Shown: in pieces, positions 10,277-20,299 of the stretch | How the letters are laid out: each line of letters starts with the position of its first letter | Numbering within the stretch: position 1 is the first letter of the stretch | Assembly: GCA_003049465.1 (NCBI GenBank) | Contig: PYSS01000107.1 | Span: forward strand, 62,001-126,000 | Origin: Magnaporthiopsis rhizophila | Lineage: Eukaryota; Ascomycota; Sordariomycetes; Magnaporthales; Magnaporthaceae | DNA: 64,000 nucleotides | Direction: 5' to 3' | The notes under the pieces: generated by a model | What the model saw: only the letters and a program-made list of their open reading frames with translations | The model's database searches: none | Told to the model about the DNA's origin: nothing | Translations under genes and position numbers: made by a program

Positions 10277-11421
10277 ATGGCTGGTAAAAAAAGGAAATTA
10301 TTAAATCCCACGCAATTGCGCAAAGCTATCATTTTTAAAATCTGGGCCTAATTAATAATTTTTTATCAAGCAGTAATAAGTTTAAAATTATCGTTTATAA
10401 TAATTAGATTAAAAAATAAGCTAATTTTTTGCAAAATTTAGTTGTACTAATATTTCCGGTTTAATCAAATAATTCCCAAATCGGTGCCGATACCATTAGT
10501 GCATTAATATTTTGTTTTAAAAAAGCCAAATATGCTTAGGTTTTGAACGAGCCATTTTTTGTTTCGGCTTCGAATTCCGATCTTATTCCGACCGAAAATT
10601 TCGAATACAATCCTACAGCTGGCTTTTTCAAAATTATCAATCCTTTTTTAATTAATCCCGATAATATTATAAATTTTGCCGTGGCAATATTACAGGCAAT
10701 TAAGGTTATAGGCGCTTTTTTGGGATTTGTGTTTGAATTTTTAAGCAATTATTAAAAAAAGGATAAAAAGTTTCGCATTAAACAAAAAAGGATTATTTTT
10801 TGGTAAATAATTAATATTTTATTAAAAATAGCTTTTTAGTACCAGTTAAATTATAATAATTTGATAAATGGATAAGCCGAACTTATTAATCGGCTTGATA
10901 ATAATTTTATTATATAGGAAAATAATAATAAAAAAAAAGAAATCTGCTAAACCTTTAACTTTTTAATTTTAAAACGGACCTTTTATTAAGCAATATAAGC
11001 AGGTTATAGCTTATTCTATGCTTTCCAAATAGTTAAAATCTGCTTAAGCTTAATTATAATCTTTATAAAAGCCGGTTAAGGTTATTAATTTTACCATTTA
11101 GCAATCCGAAAATTATCCCAAGCCCAAAATCCTTAAAAAAAAGGGCAAGGGTAAAATTATTCTTAAAATTTCCAATTATCCTATTATTGGCGGTAAAAAT
11201 ATTAAACCGCCAATTTTAGGCTTTAGTAGGTGCAGTAAAAAAAGGATCTGAGATTAATCCTATATTTGGGATACTTTAAATTGATTTTGGCCGGTAAAAT
11301 GCCGGAGCTTGATAAGGAAAATAATTGCCGGGATCAAATCCCGAATAAAAAGCGGTATTGGTTATATACCTTAGGCTATATGTATAAATTTATATAAATC
11401 CTCCGATTTTTGAAAGTTTAA
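10277..11421 (+). pseudogene. Antisense reading frame of Y1, opposite to pol
   Basis: A frame of about 381 codons begins ATGGCTGGTAAAAAAAGG (MAGKKRKL) and runs on the strand opposite to pol, between pol and the 3' LTR. It holds after allowing a 1-nt deletion near 10325 that Y2 and Y3 lack. The in-frame stops I found are TAA or TAG, as expected if Gln codons CAA/CAG were changed by RIP; I saw no TGA. Recognisable stretches include LIPTENFEYNPTAGF (10576-10620) and AGKMPEL (near 11300). The same frame exists in Y2 (34324 to about 33180) and Y3 (54686 to about 53540). I recognise no domain. A shadow of an unknown sense feature is possible. Confidence 0.5.
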
Positions 11422-12039
11422 CTGTAAAATTAAGCTAATAATTATTTTTAATTCTTTTTTAGTTTTGTATCCGGCCTTTAAATTTTTCATAATATAATGT
11501 TAAAACGAAAAGGTTTATAAAAAGGTTATAAGTTTGTTTCCTGGATTAAATAATCGGAATGCATTTTGCTAATAAGGATTATTTAATTGGAGGAACTTAA
11601 TAAATAAAAGATTATTTATAAAATAATATTAATTTTTGTTAAAAAAGATAAAGATAAAAATAATTTATTTGCCGAGGCAAATAGTAATTTTTTTATAATA
11701 ATATAAGCAAAGTATAATGCTGCAGGCTAAATGGCCGTTTTAAAAATATGGGATGTTACGGCCCTAATAAAGGTGCGTAATAAAAGGAGGAAAAAAAATA
11801 AAAGAAAATTTGGGGATGTGCATTTAAAAAATTGCAATATCGTTTTTTTGCACTGTATTATTTGTTATTTTTATCAATTATAAAAAGCACGGTTTTATAT
11901 TATATTGCGCTATATTTTTGAGATTTGTTATTTTTATTATAAAAAAAAATCAATTTATTATAATCCCTGGCTTTTTTTTATTTTTGATTTTGTTTTATTT
12001 ATTCCTTAACCCTAATTATTGTTATATTAAAGCTAACAA

Positions 12040-14760
12040 AAATTTTTAAAACCCTATTTAATTAATTGTTGGTTATAATATTTGCAGGATTATCTGCTTT
12101 TGCGATTTACCGGATCTTATCAATTTCCCAACCTTTATAAAATTTGCAAAAAATTATAATATTTATTATAAGGCGCTTTTTTATTATTATTCCCAATTGG
12201 ATAAAGTATTAATATAACAAAAAGTTATTAATACAAATCACCAGTTTGCAAAAAGGCAGATCCAATTTTTTATTAATTGCTAAAAATATCGTTTTAAAAA
12301 TATAGCCTGTATTAAATCTGCTAATTATATTATAAATCTTGCTAATAAAAATGTTTTGTATTACCCTTTTATATTTGATAAAGTTTTAATATAATATATT
12401 TCCGGTAATTTGGAAATTATTTTTTTGCTTTATACTGGTTTTAATTTTAAAAATAATTATAAAACCGATCTGTAAATTAAAATTCTTATTATTAGCAAAA
12501 AATCCATCCATAAATATAAATAATTTTGCTTTTAACAAATCGAATTGGATATAATTCAGGCCTTTATCTGTATTATCGATTTACTAATAGATATATTTAT
12601 TAAGTTTTTTGATATCCGTATCCTGGGGGTTTTTAACTTATATAACCATGGAATAATCGAAAACGGCTTTCGGCTGATATATTAAACTGATATATATTTT
12701 TTGTGCGTATTGGATGATATATTATTGCTGGGTATTATTATTTTTATAAAGCATAAACTTAAACCGATCTGCTTATCCTTTTTGCTGCATGCAAATTATT
12801 ATTTTACCAATTGCAATTTTGCAATTATTAAAATAACTTTTATTATTAGGGCTTAAGATGGACCTCGGTTTGGCCTTAAAGCCTGCCTTTTAAAGGGCAA
12901 TTTTTTTCCTTTTCCATAAATTTTTTGCTGTTGAAATTCAGCGTATCGTTAGTTTATATACTGATAATTCCAAAACTTTTGCCGATTTTTAAAATAAATA
13001 AATAAAAATTATAATCAGAAATAAAGCAATCCAGTCGCTTTTTATAATATTTTTGGTATATTATAAACCAATATAATCCGGTTTTAGCTAATTTATAAAA
13101 TGGTTTAATTAAATAAAATATGGTTCCAAAAAGGTATTGCTGCTGTAATTTTATAAAAAAGCGCAGGTAAATAATCCTTTGCAGCTTGGTTTTGGCCTGG
13201 GTATATATTTGGCTAATATTTCGGATTATTAGCTGGTTCCTTATAACTATAAGGGTTAATGTGCGAGAATCAGGTATTAGCTGTATTATATAATTTTCGG
13301 GGATTAGATAAGCAATATTGACTTTTTTTAATTGTTATATCCTTGCACCATAAATTTTAATTTTTTATAGGGGTTTGTATTTGTCCTTTTAACCTTTTTA
13401 ATTATATATGTTCCGAAAATTTTTGCCGATTTATTAATCTGGTATTATTTAAATCGGTTTAATTATATTATTAGCCAGCAAATTGCCAATTTTTTTTGGT
13501 CGGATTATTTAAAAGGTTTGTTTGGGGTTATAATTTTTTTAATCTGTTAATAATAAAGCATTAAATATATAAATTCCGTTTTTTTTACATTTATAAATGC
13601 TATTGGGGTATTTGCTGCTTTGGGGTTATACTAAGGTTATTTATATTATTTGGGTGCCGGTTTATCGGTTGGTACAATAACCGGAGATGCTGGTGATTTA
13701 AATACCCTGCGCGGCCTTCCTTATTTATACAAAGAAAATAATAGCAATTTTTTAATTTTTGTATCGTTTTCGCTGGTATTTGTTAAATTATCGATTTGCT
13801 ATTTTATATTTTTATAAAGCTATTTTTAAAATTGCGACTGGTTTAAAGCTGGATATTTAAATAATTCCGGCTGCTTTTTTGGATCTGCTATTTGCTACTC
13901 CTCCGATTTATGGTAAGGTTTGCAAATAATATTCCGGAATGTTGCTGAACTATTTGGTATATCCATTATAATTTTATTTTTTATTATAAATAATATTTTA
14001 AAAGGTTTTTGCTATTTTTGTTTTTTTTTAATAAATAAAAACCTTATTTTCCAAAGCAAAAAAGCTGGGTAATATTCCTGTAATATTTGGGCTATTGCGC
14101 ATATTTAAAGCATTATTTACCTTTCGTTTTGCAAAAAATTTGCGCAGCTTTGCTATAATTTTAATAATTGCTGCTGTTTATTAAACCTGCGTTCCAAAAA
14201 GTGCTAAATTATTATTAAATTATGGTATAGCACCAAAAATAAGCAAAATAAGAACCAATCCATTAGGCCCTATGGTATTGTTCAATATTTTAACTGCTTT
14301 TTAAAGCGCTAAATCGGGGTGGATATTAGGGTATTTCTTTTTGATTATTTTATAAACCTATTGGAAAAGCTTATAATACCTTTCGATTTTGCTTATTAAC
14401 TAATATGCTTTTATTAAAACCTAATAATATATAATCCCAAAAAGCTTTATTTCCGCCTGGAATTTATTTGTAGCAAAATTGATTTTTATATTATAAAATA
14501 TAATATTAAACGGGCCAAAATAAATATTAAACTAACAGCGTTTGAAAATTTCCTATATTTTTTTAGCTAATTTTTTTTTAAAAAACATTATTGCGCTGAA
14601 CGCAATATTTGTATAAATTATATAAAGTATTTATTTACCGTTCAGATATATAATATTAATAATTATTTTGTAATTAAAATCGATATTATTTTTAAATATA
14701 AATTTAAAGTATTATAATACAAAATTTATGGTTTGGCAATAATGGCATATTCGATTGATT
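12040..14760 (-). pseudogene. Y1 pol remnant (integrase, reverse transcriptase, RNase H)
   Basis: The minus strand corresponds base for base to the Y2 pol region (29.9-32.6 kb) by alignment: the Y2 integrase start near 29900 maps to about 14705 and the RNase H end near 32500 to about 12110. No long open frame remains; stops of the TAA/TAG type occur throughout. The limits are approximate and the upstream gag/protease part (to about 17.2 kb) is too decayed to delimit. Confidence 0.7.
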
Positions 14761-17760
14761 ATTTGCAAAGCGTTCCAATCTGCTTAATAGCTTGCCTGGT
14801 TCAGCATATGCTAAAAGCAATTAACGGAAAAATAATCAAAGTATTTATGCAAATGCCTCAGTTTTATCTCCGTTAGGAAAAGCACTTTTGTAATTATTTG
14901 ATCAGTTAAATATAAGGTGCCTAAATAGCTAGCTTTATTAAAAAAAAACTATGGGTGGCCTGATTTTTTAATAATCGGAATATATTTGCCAAGCTTGGTT
15001 ATAAACTTATTATATATCTTATCGAAATAAATGCTTAATTGGTCCATATTTTTAAGGCATAATAAAAAAGGGGTTTATATTAGGACCATATAAAAAATGA
15101 TGGATTTAATTAAAATTTTTAATATAATTTTGCCCAGGCTAAATAGGGTATTTTTTAAACCAAAACAAATATGGCATTTAAATTTGCCAATAATTAATTA
15201 AAAATTAGGCAGAAAATATTATAATATTTAAAATTACGTAAAACTGGCGATCGAAATTTTGGCCGCTTTTATATTTAAAAGGATGCTGCATTATTTATTT
15301 CCGCTGGAAAATATATATTATTATAATACTTATTTCTGGTTATTTTTATTTTGGTTTTTATTTATTTGCTGTGGAAAATAAGCCTAAATGCAATACTGGA
15401 AAATTTTATTAGCAAAATAGCTGGCGGTAATAATAATAAGGAAATATATTAATAACGTTTTTTTATTATTATTTGACTAATTGCTGGGCTTTAATATTAA
15501 TTAGGCCTGTTAATTATTTGGGGGTTTTTTATTATTTTTATTGCTATTTTTTTTATATTTAAGGAGGAATTGGGCAAAATTTTTTTTTTAATTGTTATGC
15601 TTTTGGCAAATGTTTTTTTAATATTTTTTTGCACTGTATTATTTTTTTGGTGTATATTATATTAAATGGCAGCCATATTTAGCACAAATCCAATATTTGT
15701 TTTGGGAGTTGCAAAAATACCTTTTCCGGAGGCTGTTACTGTTTTATTTGCCGGTATAATGTTTATTTTTGGGGTTTTTTCCGAATTTGTATTTAACAAA
15801 ATAACTATTATAAATAGCAATATTCTTTTTTATTTATATAATGCTGCAAAATTGGAAAGCCAGGCCTTTAAATATTTTTTTTGGATATAAAAGGGCTATT
15901 TTAAGTTTGGGCATTTTTTGGATTGCACAAAAAATGCTTATAACCAGTTAATGGTTCTGCTAATAATCGGGGCTAAAAATTTATTAATAGATTTGAAATT
16001 TATCCAAAAGGGTTTAAAATATTTCCATTTTGCTTTTGTTTATATTTGTGCTTTTGGAATTAACAATTTGGAATATAATTAAGTTTTAATTTGTATAATA
16101 TTATTACCGATTAATTTTTGTATCGAAATATTCCTTAAATTTTAGATAGGTTTTTCTAAAAATATATTGCCTGTTTATAGCCCGGATAAAATAAGCTTTG
16201 GCTTAACCTGTAAAGGTTAATAAAAAAAGCATATAAAATTATAAAAGGGGAATGCTAAATATTTTATAGGTATTTGTAAAAATTAAAACTTTATCGTTCA
16301 AAATATCGTATTATTTTCCGAAATATTTATATACTTTATTATATATATTTCCAAATACTTTTATTAAATTTATATCGAGCGGTACATTAATTATATCCAA
16401 TAAAAAAAGCATATGGTACGGGTTAATCGTTTGGCTTTTTGCCCATTTATAAGCCAAAAATTTTTGGTAATAATAGCCGGGCGTATAACTTTTTATAACT
16501 AGAAGCTGGTTTTTCCGATTTGGCGGATTAGAAAAATAAACCCCAATTAATTAATTAATTTCTGGTTTAAATAATAATTATTATAAGGTTACCGAAGTCT
16601 AATTCTTGTGGCATTTTTTAAAAAAATTAAAAAAATGGTTATCCGGAAATTGCCGCCTCGATTTGGGGATTAGGAAAGGGAATTAATATTTCGGCCGGTT
16701 TTTATTTTAATAACAGATTATTCTGTTATAAAAATAATTATCGCATTTTAGCTTATGCGCTAATCCGTTTTAAAAATTTTCGGTTAACTGTTTTTTGCTA
16801 ATCTGGTAATTATATACCTTTGTTTAGGCCGATAATTTTACGGGCGAAATTGCAATTTTAAAAATTTTATCCTTATCCTAATAATTTATTATTAAGGGTT
16901 TTGCTGCTTTTTTGATTGCCAGGTTTTGGGCGTTATCCGTATCGGTTAATAGCAGATCCAATTTTTTTTAAGCTTTTCAGGTTCGATTTGTTAAAAATAA
17001 TAATTTTGCAATTTATTAAAAACCTGATAAATATTTTTAGGGCTTTTGTATCCAGCCGGTCCATATATATAAGGTTTAGGCTATTAAAATCCTTAAAAAA
17101 AACCAAAAAAAAGAAAGCTATTGCATTACTGGCGGTTTTTAAGCATAAATTTGATAATTTAAACATTAATTTAATTGTTAAAAGCGGTTTGGAACAAGCT
17201 TTTTAAAGTATAATCCTTTTGTTAAAGAAAATTTTTGTTACAAAAATTTATAAAGGTTTAGGGAAAATCTAATTTTTTTAATAGCTCCGTAATATTTTTC
17301 GAAGGATAGGTTTTTTTTAAGCGGAATCCTTTTCGGAGCTGCTTTTTTATATTCCAAACATTTTATTGGTGGTGCTTATTTAATTATTAAGGTTTTATCG
17401 AAATAACCGTAATTATTATTTTGGTAAATAAATAAATAAATTTGCCTTAGGGTAATTTCTGATCCAAAAGCCCTTAAAAATTTAAAAACTGATAATTTAA
17501 TTTATTTTGGGAATTATATAACGTTTTTTTCTAAGTTTGTGAAATTTTTTTAACTGGTTTTAACCTAATTGCTGGGCAGTACGGGCCAAAAAAAGGGATT
17601 TATTTGCTTAGTAAATATGCTATCGAGCAAAGGAAAAATATTCCTCTGCTTTTAAATTTTTTATCAACCTTTTTTTAAATTTTAAAAATCCGATAAGTAA
17701 ATGTCTAGCGCTAAATTTTTTGCCTAACCATCTGTATTATTTTTCGATAATACTGATCAG

Positions 17761-18059
17761 TATTAGCAGGAGAGGGTTTTTCCTGTTCAATTGGCTTGGA
17801 AATTTTCAAAAGGGGTGAATAACGATATTTATAATCTGGGAAAATCCTATTATTATATATACGGAGGAAGGAATTTATCTACCTAAAAAAGGGCAAAGGA
17901 CTGCCCTTTTATCTGCGTAAAAGCGATCGCCCAAAGGGCGATCCGCTGCTTTAGCTGCACAGGCCGGTTGGCCCGTGCAGGATCCAAAGGGGCCCAGAGG
18001 GTCCCTCCATTCCATCCTCCTTTTCCGGATCGCACGTGCACAGAATGCTTATTCCGATA
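17761..18059 (-). repeat. Y1 5' LTR
   Basis: This 299-bp LTR ends ATTCCGATA (a decayed ATTCCGACA). It contains the shared GC-rich hairpin block (GATCGCCC arms, ACAGGCCGGTTGGCC). Confidence 0.88.
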
Positions 18060-18231
18060 TTTTAGGCATTTTTTCAAGCTTTTTGAATTTTTCGATAAGA
18101 ATTTTCAAAACTGTAACAAAATTATTATAATTTTGTTTATCAATAATAATAATTTTAATTTTTTTGGCTGCAATTAATATAATTATTTATTATTTGTATT
18201 TTCGGTAAATGCTAAACAGGATCAGTTAAAA
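18060..18231 (-). mobile_element. X4 remnant: 5' leader and start of gag
   Basis: This sequence directly precedes an X-family LTR. Its last 40 bp (GGTAAATGCTAAACAGGATC) match the leader of X1 next to the X1 5' LTR (25920-25948). It therefore belongs to a minus-strand Ty3/gypsy element, X4, whose right LTR is split into four pieces by later insertions. The first five bases are the right target duplication of Y1. The rest of X4 to the left is missing from the window. Confidence 0.65.
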
Positions 18232-18245
18232 TATTACAGTTACAG
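18232..18245 (-). repeat. X4 5' LTR, piece 1 of 4
   Basis: The first 14 bp of the X4 LTR (TATTACAG..., decayed TGTTAC). It is interrupted after TACAG by the TRIM element. Confidence 0.65.
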
Positions 18246-18356
18246 TGTCACAGGACTAAACCAAGGTAATACCCGTTACACTAAAGCAAAAAGGAATATT
18301 ATTATATCCGGGGCTATAATATACTTGGTCCTTATATACAAAATTATACCGTAACA
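18246..18356. repeat. TRIM left LTR
   Basis: This 111-bp repeat shares with the solo copy at 7240 the words GACTA(A/G)ACCAAGG and CTTGGTCCTTATATA. Confidence 0.88.
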
Positions 18357-18461
18357 GTACTTCACCCTTATGCTGCAATTATCCTTAATTGCACAAATGC
18401 ATAATTAAGATCAATTTTCGCATAAAATTTGCTTTTTGAAGGTGCTGCACCAGGTGCTGGC

Positions 18462-18529
18462 GCTGTACAAGCAAAGTGCTGGCGCTGCATAAGCAAAATG
18501 CGCTAATGCTGCGCAAGCAAGGTGCTGGC
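18462..18529. repeat. Tandem repeat inside the TRIM
   Basis: There are three units of 22 to 24 bp of the form GCTG(T/C)(A/G)(C/T)AAGCAA... ending GTGCTGGC or a variant (18462-18483, 18484-18507, 18508-18529). It is GC-richer than the surroundings and not obviously coding. Confidence 0.75.
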
Positions 18530-18765
18530 GCCCATGCATCGTAATATATATACCACGGGATTAATCGCTTAATAAGCCCCTTTGAAAAGCCTCGGTTGGC
18601 TTTTCGAATTGCTAAAGACAATTGCCCTGCCCCTAGCAAAAAAAGCGCCACAGGTGGTGTTCCGTGCGCATTGCATTACCCAAATGCTATGCTACGAACA
18701 AAAATTTATGCGCGTAACTATGTGGGGAATTGAATTTAAGCAACCCAAAATTAGATATAACAAAT

Positions 18766-18876
18766 TGTTATGGGATTAGACCAAGGTAGTACCTGTTATA
18801 CCAAAATAAAAGGGAATATTATTATATCCGGGGCTACGATATGCTTGGTCCTTATATAAAGGATTGTACCGTGATA
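18766..18876. repeat. TRIM right LTR
   Basis: This 111-bp repeat pairs with 18246-18356. Its differences are mostly C/T and G/A transitions. Confidence 0.88.
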
Positions 18877-18881
18877 TACAG

Positions 18882-19077
18882 GTTTTTTGCTTTTAAGGTA
18901 AGATATTTAGGGGCGGTATCGAGCAATACTGGTTTTATAAGGTTGCCTTGCACGTAACCTGGGGTTTGGTAAAAATATTATCTATTACTATTTGCCTAAA
19001 GGAATATTTTGGAGCTAATTTAGGTTGATTAATACCGAGGCCCTTAATTAAAATTACCTTTAAATCAAACAGAAATA
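18882..19077 (-). repeat. X4 5' LTR, piece 2 of 4
   Basis: X-family LTR sequence (GTTTTTTGCTTTTAAGGTA...) continues after the TRIM and stops at AAATA (19073-19077), the left target duplication of X1. Pieces 1 to 4 add up to 475 bp without the inserts and duplicated bases, the expected LTR length of this family (471-500 bp). Confidence 0.75.
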
Positions 19078-19577
19078 TGTTATAAACGGTTCTCTGCTCC
19101 TAGGGTAGGGTACGTTAGGAGAGGTATTAAGCAGTATGGTTTCCACAAGGTTATTTTGTGCTGGGAACTGGGATAGTAACAAAAATCTCGATTACTTACC
19201 CAAAGGGGTGCTTTGGAGCTAATTTAGGTTAACTGATACCGAAGCCTCAGTTACGAATTACCTAATACAGTAAAAAACCTTTGCTTTATATATCCGTAAT
19301 CCTTCCGTACCAAACTTGTGCTATATTTGTTATATTATATAGCGAATATATCATTGTGCTATGTTTATTATATCATATAACGAACATATTATTATATTAT
19401 ATTTGCTATATTATATAACAGATATATTATTCGTGCTTAGATAAATACCTAGTTATATAATTCCCTGTTTGCCTGTTTTTAGTTATTCGGCTTTTGGCTT
19501 TTATAATTACGGGGTAAAAATATCCTGCTAGGGGTTGGCCTTAACCTTTTTGCCCTTTACCAGTTATGGTTATAATA
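19078..19577 (-). repeat. X1 3' LTR
   Basis: A 500-bp LTR starting TGTTATAAACGG and ending TATAATA (plus-strand reading). It contains three tandem units of roughly 40-60 bp around TGCTAT...TTATATTATATA near 19310-19440. Confidence 0.88.
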
Positions 19578-20299
19578 TCAGGTTTCCCTTTTTTAGGCCA
19601 AATCCCTTTAGCCATACCTGTAGCCCTGTTTTTCTGTTAATAATAAGTATTTTTTTTCCTTACCAACTCCCGTCCCCCCTTTTTTTAACAAAATATTTGG
19701 TTGGGTACAAAAACGAAAAGCTATCAATGCACGATCCACTATTCGTTATAATAACCTGTTTGCCATTTTTTTATCGTTTTTCACCGAAATGCTTTTTTAT
19801 TTTGCTTATAAGGCGTTAAAATTTGCGCATTGCATTATATCCTTTTGTAATTTTTTTAAGTATATCGAATGTGTTTGCTAAGGATATTTTTGGTATAATA
19901 TGCTAAATTTTTTTTTGTTTTAGTTTAAAAAGCTTAGTTATTAACATTTTAGGATAAAAGCTAAGCTGAAAATAGCAAAGGAAAAATACTGCTATATTAA
20001 CGCCAAAATCGAGCATTTGCACAAATAAAAAAAAATATGGTTTGAAAAAAAAATGCGTGCAATTCGTTACAAAATTAATATTATAAAAGAGCTGGAGCGG
20101 ATTAAACAGGAGAAGGCCGAACAGGTGGCCACGCAGGCCCCTGTTGCGCTTTTAAATTTGCTAGCCCCCAATTTTCTTTTATTATTTCCGAATTGGGCCG
20201 ATTATAAAGTTAACCCTAATTTTAATCTGCTGGCCCTATTTTAACCAGGTAAATTATTTTGGTACGAGCATTTCGAGCCAAAATCCAAATTCCGGTATT

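Larger units (their letters stand above)
9366..18059 (-). mobile_element. Y1: complete Ty1/copia LTR retrotransposon, RIP-degraded
   Basis: The element spans 8694 bp between LTRs at 9366-9662 (3') and 17761-18059 (5'). It is flanked by CTTTA on the left and TTTTA on the right, a 5-bp target duplication with one C-to-T change. Coding orientation is minus, established by alignment with Y2, whose plus-strand pol is recognisable. Integrase lies near 14.7-13.7 kb, reverse transcriptase near 13.3-12.8 kb and RNase H near 12.6-12.1 kb. An additional plus-strand (antisense) frame occupies 10277-11421. The interior is heavily AT-rich and full of stops, while the LTRs keep more G and C. Confidence 0.9.
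18246..18876. mobile_element. TRIM: miniature LTR retroelement, 631 bp
   Basis: Two direct repeats of 111 bp (18246-18356 and 18766-18876) begin TGTCAC/TGTTAT and end GTAACA/GTGATA. They bound a 409-bp interior with no protein-coding capacity. A perfect 5-bp duplication TACAG flanks the whole (18241-18245 and 18877-18881). Small size, LTR form and lack of genes fit the TRIM class, which relies on proteins of other retroelements. The interior contains a three-unit tandem repeat at 18462-18529. The element is inserted in the X4 LTR and is less AT-rich than its host sequence. Confidence 0.88.

Noticed and set aside
12680..12760. A 'VLDDILLLG' stretch on the plus strand of Y1, resembling a copia reverse-transcriptase box
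   Set aside because: It is the antisense of the Y pol region. The sense strand, as shown in Y2, gives the complete RT and RNase H motif series, so the plus-strand match is accidental.
15666..15890. Membrane-protein-like frames in Y1 (+) and Y2 (28713-28928, -)
   Set aside because: They are on the strand opposite to pol and overlap the gag/pol region. Their hydrophobicity is what AT-rich complement reads as.
18385..18651. Minus-strand frame of 88 codons inside the TRIM
   Set aside because: It spans the internal tandem repeat and ends in AT-rich sequence, with no motif. TRIM elements do not encode proteins.
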